A stretch of DNA of 59,589 nucleotides from Patescibacteria group bacterium (GCA_023381035.1 JAMCTK010000069.1:1-59589), one strand, 5' to 3'; counted from the first letter of the stretch, positions 35,820-43,943 are shown. Made by a program: numbers and translations. Notes: generated by a model not told the origin, from the sequence alone.

Positions 35820-37151
35820 TTAAGGATTAAATTTAAACCCTCTTCCTTTAATTGTTTGCAAGTGAATTGGATCATTTGGAGTTGCTTCGATCTTTTTTCT
35901 AATTCTGGAAATCAGTTGATCCAAAGCTTGATCTGAAACTCCTTCGGTGGTCTTTGTTTGCCAGACATAGTTAATAATTTCGTCTCTTGTTAAAATTTTT
36001 TCTTTGTTTTCAATAAAAAATCTTAATAATTTATATTCAAGATCAGTCAATCTTTCGGATAAATTCGTGCTGCCAATTAAGATTTCTTTTTTATTCTCAT
36101 CAAAAATAATTTTTTGTGGCTCTTTGGCAACTATTTCTTTTGCGTAATTTATCAAAAGAGGAATAGCGACCTTGTTATTCTTAACAAGGTTAATTTTTTG
36201 CAAATAATCAGAAAATTTTTTGTTGTTTTTTATTTCTTCTTGCTCAGAGGGATTGAAAGATGACCAAATTTCTCTTAGACATCCTTGAATTGTTTTTTGT
36301 GTCAATAAAAAACTAGATAAATCCTCTTTGTTTTCACCTTCGGTAGTTAGCACTGTTTCCATTGCAACTCTTGTTAGTTTTCCGTGCCCTCCTGTTAAAG
36401 ATAGAATTAAGTCTAATTTTTTATCACTAATTCTTTTACCTGTTATTTTTTCCAAATATGAGAGTCTAAATTCAATACCCGGCTTATCAAATAAAGGTAA
36501 AAACACTAGATTATCAGCCACAAATTCGTAAAAATCCTTAAAGACAATTGGTTCAATAAGTTCGTCTAGTGACCTGTTTAATGAAAACACAACTGAAAAA
36601 CGATATTTTGCACGATTTCTAAAGATTTTTAAATTTGTAAAAAATTGCGAATTAATGTTCGGAATATATTCAGCAAACTTGTCAAAAAGAAAAACAAGAG
36701 TTAGTTCTTTTTCCAAAGCAAGATAATCAATTGCTTCCTTTAAGCCCTGAAAAAGAACCATTTCGTCTCCATATTCAAGATGTTTTTTAAAGATTTGTTG
36801 AACCTTAATATATTCTTCTCCAAGCTTTCTATCTCTTAAGGAATCGGTTAAAGAAAGAAAAATATATTTATTTACATCTTCCAAGCTTCTGTTTGTGATT
36901 TCGGAAAAATCCATATAAACAAAGTGAAACCATTTTGCATTTTCTCCAAAATGTTTTGCTCGAACATGTTTATTAAAAGAAAGTAGACCAAATAGGTTTG
37001 ATCTGCCCACCCCTGGTAGAGAGATTAGTTGGCAAGATTTTCCCTCTTTAATATATCCAGCAATTTTTTCTATCTCCTCAAATCTTGTCTCCGGAGGATA
37101 AAGATATTCAAAATGTACGGAGGATTCATCTATTAATGACTTATTGCTCAT
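35820..37151 (-). CDS. ATPase-domain regulator with OmpR-type winged helix
   Basis: 443 residues. Residues about 20-290 resemble a STAND-like NTPase: the P-loop reads SLPGVGRSNLFGLL, where the usual Lys is Arg, and LTLVFLFDKFAEY occupies the Walker B position. The last 95 residues are a winged-helix DNA-binding domain of the OmpR/PhoB type (LTDLEYKLLRFFIENKEKILTRDEIINYVW; SRIRKKI; IKGRGFKF). No receiver domain is present. The altered P-loop may bind but not hydrolyse ATP. It lies between the pilins and the second coiled-coil gene and is the natural candidate for control of the whole locus. Confidence 0.7.
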   Translation of the reverse strand: MSNKSLIDESSVHFEYLYPPETRFEEIEKIAGYIKEGKSCQLISLPGVGRSNLFGLLSFNKHVRAKHFGENAKWFHFVYMDFSEITNRSLEDVNKYIFLSLTDSLRDRKLGEEYIKVQQIFKKHLEYGDEMVLFQGLKEAIDYLALEKELTLVFLFDKFAEYIPNINSQFFTNLKIFRNRAKYRFSVVFSLNRSLDELIEPIVFKDFYEFVADNLVFLPLFDKPGIEFRLSYLEKITGKRISDKKLDLILSLTGGHGKLTRVAMETVLTTEGENKEDLSSFLLTQKTIQGCLREIWSSFNPSEQEEIKNNKKFSDYLQKINLVKNNKVAIPLLINYAKEIVAKEPQKIIFDENKKEILIGSTNLSERLTDLEYKLLRFFIENKEKILTRDEIINYVWQTKTTEGVSDQALDQLISRIRKKIEATPNDPIHLQTIKGRGFKFNP

Positions 37152-37174
37152 ATTGCTTTTTTTTGCTGCTTATT

Positions 37175-37216
37175 ATTGTAATCTTCTTGTCAGGCAAATA
37201 TCAAGCTAAATAGAAG
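37175..37216. promoter_or_regulatory. Overlapping divergent promoters, regulator versus coiled-coil gene
   Basis: Minus strand: TTGATA (37204-37199), 18 bases, TACAAT (37180-37175), facing the regulator. Plus strand: TTGTCA (37187-37192), 18 bases, a weak TAGAAG (37211-37216), facing 37238. The two occupy the same 40 bases, so polymerase at one should hinder the other. Confidence 0.4.
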
Positions 37217-37237
37217 GTCTTCGAATAAACTACGAGC

Positions 37238-40200
37238 ATGACAAAAGAAATATTGCCAGGTCATTCTGAATTGACAACTAGAGGCTTGCAACCTAAACTA
37301 AAAGCAGAAGAAATTATTTTTATGGAAGATTCTGGTGCAGAAATTGGAAAAAATAGGCCAGGGGTGGAAAAACCAGCCAGCAAAGAAGGTGGTATTGGTC
37401 GCAAACCTCCGCGAGAATTTACCCCGGTTGCAGAAGGCGAGGAACAGCCAGGGAACGGAAACGTGAACGAGAATGATAATTCAATAGGCTTGGGAGGTTC
37501 TCGAGAAAGAAGAAGATCTGTCCAAGGAAGGGCTCCGACGCCAGAAGAGACTTTGGAGTTTCAACAAGGAGCAGTTGATCTATCGTCCGCAGTTTCGACC
37601 CCAAACCTTAAAAATTTTCTTTACACATTGAAGGAATTGTCTCCTGACAGACTTCCTGAAGCATTTGAAGATTTTAAGAGGACATATGGAAAAGCGCTAG
37701 ACGATTTAAATATTGAGAGAGACAGCATAAAAGAAGACGACCCTGCAAGAGAGGAAAAATTGGATAGCATTGCGCAGCGAACAAAAGCCTTATTTAAAGA
37801 AAGAGAAGATATAGCTTCCTTCATAGGTTCCCGAAGCATAGAGCCGGAGCTTCCACCTGAGAAAGAAGATCTCATAAGAAAGGCCTTAACTAGGTTAGAA
37901 AAAGAAGATTTAACAAGAGAGGAGAGAGTAGAGTTAATAAAGCAATTAATGGTTGAGTTTCCACCCGATGATGCACCTATGCCGGATAGAATTTTAATTG
38001 AGATTTCTAAAGACGAAGCTACCTGTGAGGAGTTTCTAACAAACCTAATTGTTACAGATTTGGAAGATCAGCCTCACGGAATTAAGAGCTTTTATGGGCA
38101 AACTAATTTGGAGAAATTTCTTCGTGTAAGCAGGAATTACATGAAGCCAGAGCAAAGATTAAGGGTGCTGGCTTTAATAGAAGCTTCTTCTTCTTTTCAT
38201 AACATGAATTATGTTATGAAGAAAAGCTTTGATCAGTTTGCAAAAATGGCAGAAGAACTTTTGCCAAACATGTTTGAAGCGTTGACCGAAACCAATGGGG
38301 TGGGAGCGGCTTTTAGAGAATACGATATTGCTTACAGGACAATATTAGGAAAAAAACAAAGAATAACTGAAAATGATATTCAAAAAGTAGATCAGGAAGT
38401 AAGAAAAAGCTTACAAAAATTAAGCGATAAGGGGATAGCAAGAGGAATGTTGGGGGGAGAAATGCAGGATTGGGAGCTTTTTAGAGCATTTATCTATGCA
38501 AGAGAATTGCATAGGGTAACCTTAAGGGATGGGGAACAGATTTCGTTATCTGATCCGCATGAGTGGGGAACAAAGTTGTGGACGTCTCCTCCGCAAAAAG
38601 GAGTGGCTGCGCTTTTGGATCCATTTAAATGGACCGTTGACAGATTTAGGATAAACCAAACACAAGGAGGCCCTGAGTATTTAAAGAATGCTCGTGCAAA
38701 AAACAGAGAAAAGAGCCGAAGAAAAACACGACTCAAATACTTAGAAGGAACAGATGTTGATAGCAGAGAATTTCAGTCTTTGCTGGCAGCCAGGGGTGTA
38801 TATGCAACATGGAGAAACGCAGAAACTATCCTAAGAATTTTAAAATTTGAAGACCTTGATGGAAAGACAACTGATCCTGTTCAATTCCTGTCGGACCACA
38901 GATATGAGATAGCGCAATTGGAAGATAAAATAAAAAGAAACCCAAGCATAGCTAGAGCAGAAACAGAAAAACTTTTTAAGCCAATGTTAGAAAATGTAAA
39001 CATTGCACTGGGCGTATTGTTTTCTTCAGGGGTAGATATGCCTACGGAGTTAAAGACGATTTTTTGGGAGAAGATCTCAGAACTTAATCCCAATGTAATG
39101 GCAGGTCTTTTGACAAGACTTGATGTTTACGAGGGCGAAGGACTGGTCATGAGAGGAGATTTAGGAAAAGGAATTCTTGTTTCTTCACTAGAGGAAATCT
39201 TGCTTGAAAAAACTAGTTGGTGGGACAATACTCCCGAAAAAACTGCCTTATCAGGAGGCAGGCTAAGGACATTGAGAAGAGAAATGGATAAGATGACAGT
39301 CACACTGGAAACCATGGAGGCAGCTGCTGGAGAAGCAAGCAAAAGATCTCCCTCTCAGCAGCAAAAAATAGATAAGCTTAGAGATGAGTTGACTCTGAAA
39401 AGAGCGGAGAAAGAAAAAATCGAAGTACACATGGAAACGATCATGAATGATGAGAGATGGGTTAGTCTTTCTGAAAAACTAAAGTTAGCGAATGAAATAA
39501 AACTTAGAGACGAGGAACAGCGCTTACGGCAAGGGGAAACAAAGTCAGTAGTAGGTAAGGACATTTTCTACTACATGAAGGAAAATGGTTTGGAACCAAA
39601 TCAAGAGGAAAGAGCAGTTATAGAAGCGATTATCGCAAACGGAAAGCTAATTTCGAAGGATCTTGCTCAAACTAGGATGGGGCAGACGTGGTTTTTGGAT
39701 GATACTCCTATCTCCTTGCAGGATTGGAGCAACATCGGTCAATTTTTCGATAGACAAACTGGAGACTTAGGAAACTTCCAAAAAGCCGGAAATGGAATCG
39801 TAAAGATTGTAGGTAATCCTTTTGGGGAAAAAGCAGTAGAGAACTTTATGGCAAATTCAAAAGAATTTTTTGATGGTGTTGCAGGGGTTATAAGTGCTAA
39901 GGATGCTCAGGAAAAATTTGACGTTTTCTTAAGATCTTGGCTTGATATGGCTTATCAATTTCCTTCAAGAAGGCCAATGCTTGTTTCCGGAGTTATGACT
40001 TGGCTTAATCAACCCACTTCAAGAGCTCAGCAGATTGTTGGACCCTTAGCTCCTGCCTTTAACGAAGACGATGTTTACAAATTTCTCTATAGTCTCACTC
40101 CAAGCGGAGTTGTCGGGACAGGATATAAAGATCCAGAAACTGGCAAAGAGATATCGAAGAACCAATTAAAAGAATTGATAAACGATTACAAGGTAGATTT

Positions 40201-40312
40201 TTTAAATAGGATTATCAAGGCAAACCTGAGAGATAAGACGCCAATTGTTCTTTTCTTTCTATTGTTTGTCTTACTTGAGCAAAGCGTTAAGCAAGCTTTA
40301 TCTTCTCAGTAG
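37238..40312 (+). CDS. 1024-residue charged coiled-coil protein with C-terminal membrane tail
   Basis: Strongly hydrophilic, rich in Arg, Lys and Glu, with several coiled-coil stretches (QQKIDKLRDELTLKRAEKEKIEVHM near residue 710; RTLRREMDKMTVTLETMEAAA). The only hydrophobic helix is at the very end (TPIVLFFLLFVLLEQSVKQAL), a tail anchor as in the 592-residue protein. An in-frame ATG at 37322 (EIIFMEDSGA) could be the true start. No known domain is recognised. Its last 15 bases overlap the 3' end of the convergent VirB6-like gene. Likely a large cytoplasmic component of the secretion-like apparatus. Confidence 0.6.
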   Translation: MTKEILPGHSELTTRGLQPKLKAEEIIFMEDSGAEIGKNRPGVEKPASKEGGIGRKPPREFTPVAEGEEQPGNGNVNENDNSIGLGGSRERRRSVQGRAPTPEETLEFQQGAVDLSSAVSTPNLKNFLYTLKELSPDRLPEAFEDFKRTYGKALDDLNIERDSIKEDDPAREEKLDSIAQRTKALFKEREDIASFIGSRSIEPELPPEKEDLIRKALTRLEKEDLTREERVELIKQLMVEFPPDDAPMPDRILIEISKDEATCEEFLTNLIVTDLEDQPHGIKSFYGQTNLEKFLRVSRNYMKPEQRLRVLALIEASSSFHNMNYVMKKSFDQFAKMAEELLPNMFEALTETNGVGAAFREYDIAYRTILGKKQRITENDIQKVDQEVRKSLQKLSDKGIARGMLGGEMQDWELFRAFIYARELHRVTLRDGEQISLSDPHEWGTKLWTSPPQKGVAALLDPFKWTVDRFRINQTQGGPEYLKNARAKNREKSRRKTRLKYLEGTDVDSREFQSLLAARGVYATWRNAETILRILKFEDLDGKTTDPVQFLSDHRYEIAQLEDKIKRNPSIARAETEKLFKPMLENVNIALGVLFSSGVDMPTELKTIFWEKISELNPNVMAGLLTRLDVYEGEGLVMRGDLGKGILVSSLEEILLEKTSWWDNTPEKTALSGGRLRTLRREMDKMTVTLETMEAAAGEASKRSPSQQQKIDKLRDELTLKRAEKEKIEVHMETIMNDERWVSLSEKLKLANEIKLRDEEQRLRQGETKSVVGKDIFYYMKENGLEPNQEERAVIEAIIANGKLISKDLAQTRMGQTWFLDDTPISLQDWSNIGQFFDRQTGDLGNFQKAGNGIVKIVGNPFGEKAVENFMANSKEFFDGVAGVISAKDAQEKFDVFLRSWLDMAYQFPSRRPMLVSGVMTWLNQPTSRAQQIVGPLAPAFNEDDVYKFLYSLTPSGVVGTGYKDPETGKEISKNQLKELINDYKVDFLNRIIKANLRDKTPIVLFFLLFVLLEQSVKQALSSQ

Positions 40313-41863
40313 AACTCCTCGAAGAGCAGCTCCTAAATTAAAGGGTCCTCCCCCGGTTTGTCGTGTTCTTCTCTCTCCAAAAGGAGTAAACATTCCGCTT
40401 TCTACAAATTTTCCGGTCCTTGAGCCTACCTGTCCTGGGACAGTTGATGCTGTTTGGAACGACTTAAGAGCAGTAGAGGTATCGATCTTCGGAGCCTTGA
40501 GTAGCTGCTTGGTGTGATTAACAATATTTGGAGTTGTTAGAACAATTGCGATTCCGATTAAAAATGCTAGCTGCTCAGGTCTACCAGGATCACCTATAAA
40601 AGGAGGCATAAAAACTGCTCCCTTACTTTGTGATCCACCTAAGACATCCATAAATGTCTTACCAATTAAAAACATTAGAAAAGTGGCAGGAAAGGCCATG
40701 AGGTTTGCTCCCAGGTCCTTTAGCCAACCATTGAAATTAATTGATCTTCCGGGAATTACGCCTGCAATTATCCAAAAAGGCGCAAAAACAATATCGATTA
40801 AAATCATAATATAAGATTGAAGCAAGATAAACCAAAGCTTAAACATTGCAAACAGAATTGCAAAGGCAACAATCAAAAAGGCTAATAACTGGCCAAAAAA
40901 TCCAAGAATTTGATTTGGGTTAGTAATAAAAGAAAAAAGTTGTCCAATATGACCTGAAAAAAGCGCACCAACAGCCGACATTATGCCAACCGGGCTGGAG
41001 AGCGTTGGAAGCAGAATAATTGCGCCAAATACCTTCCCTGCAGTATTGTCAAACATGTTCGAAATGACTGTCCCGATGCTTCCCGCTGCTCCCCAAGCAG
41101 AATGCCCAATGCCTAAGTTCCTACTAAAAAAGCCAAGAGATGTTGTGTTCAAACTAGCCATTGTTTTTTCATCAATTAACTTGGATCCTGGTATGCTAGA
41201 AAAAATTCCAAACATGGAATAAATCAAAAGCCACATAATATCTATTAAAAACCCAGCTATGGCAAAAGAAAAGGTTACCAAGATTATTCCGATAATTACC
41301 CTAGGAATTGAATTTTGTATGCCCATAACAGTTCTGGGATCTATTTTTAGCCTGAGCATGATGGCCATGCCTATGATTATGAAAACCAAAATAAAAGTAA
41401 GATAAGCAAGGTCCCTAAAAGCAATCCACATTGTCCTTAAGGGGCTTAGTGAGTTCATGCCGAGTCCTTGTGCGTAAGCAGGCTTGGTAAGGCCAAAATT
41501 GCCAGCTAAGTATCTTACATAATCAACTCCGCTAGCAGGAGGAGTAAAAGTCATTGACACCAAGTTAGTTACTACTCCAATTGCTCCTCCACCGTTTTCC
41601 ACAAAACCAATTTGTCCGTTTTGACCAACACCCAAGCATTTAGTATATTTACTGGTTGGATTTTGTCCTGTTAGTTGGCAGGCAAGCGTTGACATAACCT
41701 CAATCATGACGCTTTGGGTAAAAGTATTAAGATTGGCAGGTACATCGGGAGCATTATTTGGAGTGATGAAATCACTTTGGGCAAAAACAGGTGTTTTAAC
41801 AAAAAACAATAATAAAAGGAGAGAAGCAATGAAACCAAACAAACCACGGGCAGAAACTGTCAT
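40298..41863 (-). CDS. VirB6/TrbL-like polytopic membrane protein
   Basis: 521 residues. A signal peptide (FGFIASLLLLLFFVKTPVFAQS) is followed by an external part and at least six transmembrane helices (DLAYLTFILVFIIIGMAIML; VIIGIILVTFSFAIAGFLIDIM; LLAFLIVAFAILFAMFKLWF; IDIVFAPFWIIAGVIPG; LMAFPATFLMFLIG; LAFLIGIAIVLTTPNIV). Length and topology fit VirB6/TrbL, the inner-membrane channel of type IV secretion systems. The tail is Gly/Arg-rich. It sits at the far end of the locus, next to tRNA-Ser, with its own TTGACA-type promoter. Confidence 0.78.
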   Translation of the reverse strand: MTVSARGLFGFIASLLLLLFFVKTPVFAQSDFITPNNAPDVPANLNTFTQSVMIEVMSTLACQLTGQNPTSKYTKCLGVGQNGQIGFVENGGGAIGVVTNLVSMTFTPPASGVDYVRYLAGNFGLTKPAYAQGLGMNSLSPLRTMWIAFRDLAYLTFILVFIIIGMAIMLRLKIDPRTVMGIQNSIPRVIIGIILVTFSFAIAGFLIDIMWLLIYSMFGIFSSIPGSKLIDEKTMASLNTTSLGFFSRNLGIGHSAWGAAGSIGTVISNMFDNTAGKVFGAIILLPTLSSPVGIMSAVGALFSGHIGQLFSFITNPNQILGFFGQLLAFLIVAFAILFAMFKLWFILLQSYIMILIDIVFAPFWIIAGVIPGRSINFNGWLKDLGANLMAFPATFLMFLIGKTFMDVLGGSQSKGAVFMPPFIGDPGRPEQLAFLIGIAIVLTTPNIVNHTKQLLKAPKIDTSTALKSFQTASTVPGQVGSRTGKFVESGMFTPFGERRTRQTGGGPFNLGAALRGVLLRR

Positions 41864-41870
41864 TAGATCA

Positions 41871-41899
41871 AGTTTGAATTATTTTCTAAAAGATGTCAA
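41871..41899 (-). promoter_or_regulatory. virB6-like promoter, apparently leaderless
   Basis: A perfect TTGACA (41899-41894), 17 bases, then a weak -10 CAAACT (41876-41871), 7 bases before the ATG at 41863. The strong -35 with a poor -10 suggests a need for an activator. It begins 5 bases after the tRNA-Ser gene. Confidence 0.5.
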
Positions 41900-41903
41900 G
41901 TTG

Positions 41904-41990
41904 CGGAGGGAGGGAGATTCGAACTCCCGGTCACCTTACGGCGACATTCACTTTCCAAGCGAACCGATTAAGCCGCTCTCGCATCCCTCC
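41904..41990 (-). tRNA. tRNA-Ser (anticodon GGA)
   Basis: Acceptor stem GGAGGGA/TCCCTCC, anticodon stem TTCGC/GTGAA with loop TTGGAAA, the long variable arm of class-II tRNAs and a T-loop TTCGAAT are all visible. The 3' end is G followed by CAA, so CCA is not encoded. Reads UCC and UCU. The 5' end overlaps the frameshifted tail of a homing-endonuclease-like gene, which reads into the D-arm. Confidence 0.95.
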
Positions 41991-42650
41991 ATTCTTTTAA
42001 TTTGTTAAAAATTCTTGGATTCGAAGATCCAAATACCGTTAAGTATTTTAGCACAGTTTTTTCTTTATATAAATAAATTCTTTTATTTTGGTTGCTTATA
42101 TGGGGAATTATCTTGTTTTTACTAAATATTTCAGAAACTGAATTTATTAAATCCGCAGAATAATTAGTAAAACAAAAGCCGATATTTGTGTATGTCTTTT
42201 CTTTTACCTTATGTTTTGAATATAAAGACAGCCATCTGTGTCTACTAATCCTCTAACAAAAGCTTTGCTGTATTTTTTGTTTTTTTTAATCCATTTCGGC
42301 ATAGATTGTCTATGAAGAATTTTATTTCCTCTAACTGCTCCTTTGGAAATTAAGAATTCCACAAGAGTAGTACTAGAAGCTACAATCATAAGCGTATTCT
42401 CTTTCTCTCTTTTTCTAATCGCTACGTCAAGCTTAAAAAGCTTTTTGATTAAATCAGAAATATACTTTGAATATTCTAAATCAAGCAGCGAATTTACATA
42501 AATTACAACTTGCCAGTTGTTGTTAATGCCTCCATCTCCAAAAACAATTCCCATAAGCTCTGCAAGATCAATGGAATTTGAAGGAATGGATATGTTCTTT
42601 CTGTGGCTTTTTTTTGGATGTTGCAGGGAGTTTAGATTCACTTTTAACAA
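41968..42650 (-). pseudogene. LAGLIDADG homing-endonuclease-like gene, split by a frameshift
   Basis: The first frame (42650-42204, 148 codons) shows LAELMGIVFGDGG and FVRGLVDTDGCLYIQ, the two LAGLIDADG helices with the catalytic acids. A stop follows shortly after. Shifting by one base near 42214 opens a second frame that continues for about 80 codons (HKVKEKTYTNIGFCFTNYS ... LTVFGSSNPRIFNK) to a stop at 41968-41970, inside the D-arm of tRNA-Ser(GGA). Joined, they give about 227 residues, normal for such an endonuclease. It may be a decaying gene, a sequencing indel or programmed slippage. The start used is a TTG; a GTG three codons in is an alternative. Confidence 0.75.
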
Positions 42651-42654
42651 AAAA

Positions 42655-43077
42655 CTAAGTATTGATTAATCCTCTAGCTTGCTGCCAAACATCTTTGTCA
42701 GATTTATAAGTTAGTCTATTTTCAACTTCTTCCATTGGAAGCCATTCTACATTTTCCATTTCGTGGTCTCTTTTGCTAAAATCTCCGCTAATAAACTCCA
42801 TTAGGAAATAATAAACAGTTTTCCTGATCTTCTCTCCTTCAAAGACATACCAATATGTTGTTGGATTTAGTGCAATTAATATTTTTGCTTTTACTCCGGT
42901 TTCTTCTTCAACCTCCCTGGTTGCAGTTTCTTCCTTTTTCTCATTTTCTACTTTGTCTCCAATAAGACCCTTAGGGAAAACCCACCCATGATGTTGGGAA
43001 TGCTGAGAAACAAGAATGAGAGTTTTCCCTACTTCTTTTTTGTAAACAACTCCGCCTGCTGAAAATTCAAATTTCAT
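42655..43077 (-). CDS. Nudix hydrolase
   Basis: 140 residues with a perfect Nudix box: G, five residues, E, seven residues, REVEEETG (GDKVENEKKEETATREVEEETG), near residue 40. It hydrolyses a nucleoside diphosphate linked to another group; the substrate is not readable, though diadenosine polyphosphate-type Nudix proteins often begin with this SAGGVVYK segment. The ATG stands one base downstream of the tRNA-Ser(CGA) discriminator, so it must be cotranscribed with the tRNAs and released by RNase processing. Four bases separate it from the endonuclease-like gene. Confidence 0.9.
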   Translation of the reverse strand: MKFEFSAGGVVYKKEVGKTLILVSQHSQHHGWVFPKGLIGDKVENEKKEETATREVEEETGVKAKILIALNPTTYWYVFEGEKIRKTVYYFLMEFISGDFSKRDHEMENVEWLPMEEVENRLTYKSDKDVWQQARGLINT

Positions 43078-43078
43078 G

Positions 43079-43167
43079 CGGAGGGAGTGAGATTTGAACT
43101 CACGATCCGGAAAATTCCGAATAGCGGTTTTCGAAACCGCCGCACTCGACCACTATGCGATCCCTCC
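43079..43167 (-). tRNA. tRNA-Ser (anticodon CGA)
   Basis: Acceptor GGAGGGA/TCCCTCC, anticodon stem GCGGT/ACCGC with loop TTCGAAA, long class-II variable arm and T-loop TTCAAAT. Reads UCG. CCA is not encoded: the bases after the discriminator run straight into the Nudix start codon. Preceded by tRNA-Arg with 10 bases between. Confidence 0.95.
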
Positions 43168-43177
43168 AGTTTTTATG

Positions 43178-43250
43178 CGTGCCCGAGAGGAATCGAACCT
43201 CCAACCGCCTGGACCGCAACCAGGTGTTCTATCCATTGAACTACGAGCAC
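43178..43250 (-). tRNA. tRNA-Arg (anticodon GCG)
   Basis: Standard cloverleaf of 73 bases: acceptor GTGCTCG/CGGGCAC, anticodon stem CCTGG/CCAGG with loop TTGCGGT, and T-loop TTCGATT. Anticodon GCG reads CGC and CGU. Most bacteria use ACG (modified to inosine) for this box. First gene of the tRNA-Arg, tRNA-Ser(CGA), Nudix transcript. Confidence 0.93.
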
Positions 43251-43261
43251 ATCTAATGCGT

Positions 43262-43290
43262 ATTTTACTTTATTAACGCTTATGAGGCAA
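43262..43290 (-). promoter_or_regulatory. Promoter of the tRNA-Arg/tRNA-Ser/Nudix unit
   Basis: TTGCCT (43290-43285), 17 bases, TAAAAT (43267-43262), ending 11 bases before the tRNA-Arg 5' end. Confidence 0.6.
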
Positions 43291-43294
43291 TAAT

Positions 43295-43864
43295 TCAGGA
43301 GGAAGTCTTTTCTAAGGGAAAGTTTCGGGTTAGCCAATCTTCAGCTTTTTCCATAAAAGTGTCACCTACAATTTCCCGATGAGGCAGATATGGTAAAAGA
43401 ACATTTTTAAGATGCTCTTTGCTTATTGATCCTAGGGTAAAAGTTAATTCTCCTGGTATAAATGCGTGGGTTCTAACATGCAAGACTTCCTGTCCTTGTC
43501 TTTTTTTAAAGTAAAAATCATAGAGTTCTTGCCAGAGAAAAAAATGATCTTCAACCGATATTCCTTCGGTGCTAATACGATAATGAAAATCTTTAGGGGG
43601 AACACTGGCTAGGGAAAATGCCAAAAAGAGAAGAGACAGTACAACAAGCATTAATAGGTATTGGGAAAAAAGGAATAAAATTATTTCAATTAAAAAAACA
43701 ATCAAAATACTGCTGGCATAGTATTGTCTTGATCTTTTTCTAAAAGGTCTTCCAGCTGACCTCCACGAGAGTAAAGTTCTTACTTGAGGAGGATTGTTGG
43801 CTAGGTTATCTGTTTTAGTCTCTCCACTTATGGATTCTTTTTCTTCTTCTTGATGGGCAGTCAT
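43295..43864 (-). CDS. Membrane protein with C-terminal soluble domain, unknown
   Basis: 189 residues. An N-terminal 45-residue polar region is followed by two closely spaced transmembrane helices (ASSILIVFLIEIILFLFSQYLLMLVVLSLLFLAFSL) and a soluble domain of about 95 residues (YRISTEGISVEDHFFLWQELYDFYFKKRQ...LGSISKEHLKNVLLPYLP). The shape, two helices then a beta-rich domain with a Trp-x-E-L motif, resembles bacterial PH-like membrane proteins, but the match is weak. Divergent from the DedA-PAP2 gene. Confidence 0.55.
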   Translation of the reverse strand: MTAHQEEEKESISGETKTDNLANNPPQVRTLLSWRSAGRPFRKRSRQYYASSILIVFLIEIILFLFSQYLLMLVVLSLLFLAFSLASVPPKDFHYRISTEGISVEDHFFLWQELYDFYFKKRQGQEVLHVRTHAFIPGELTFTLGSISKEHLKNVLLPYLPHREIVGDTFMEKAEDWLTRNFPLEKTSS

Positions 43865-43907
43865 AATTTAAATCTATCCTAGAACCTTCTTTAAGTCAAG
43901 AAAGGGT

Positions 43908-43936
43908 TTGAAAATATGAGCTTTGAGTAATAGAAT
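43908..43936 (+). promoter_or_regulatory. DedA-PAP2 gene promoter, apparently leaderless
   Basis: TTGAAA (43908-43913), 17 bases, TAGAAT (43931-43936), 7 bases before the ATG at 43944. A TTG at 43923 that would lengthen the reading frame lies inside this promoter. Confidence 0.65.
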
Positions 43937-43943
43937 AACACCA

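Noticed and set aside
22213..41863. Calling the secretion-like locus an integrated conjugative element
   Set aside because: No relaxase, coupling protein, integrase or attachment-site repeats were seen; a tRNA gene flanks it at 41904, but no matching repeat of the tRNA end was noticed at the other side.
43923..43943. A TTG start for the DedA-PAP2 gene
   Set aside because: It lies inside the promoter; the ATG at 43944 sits 7 bases after the -10 box.
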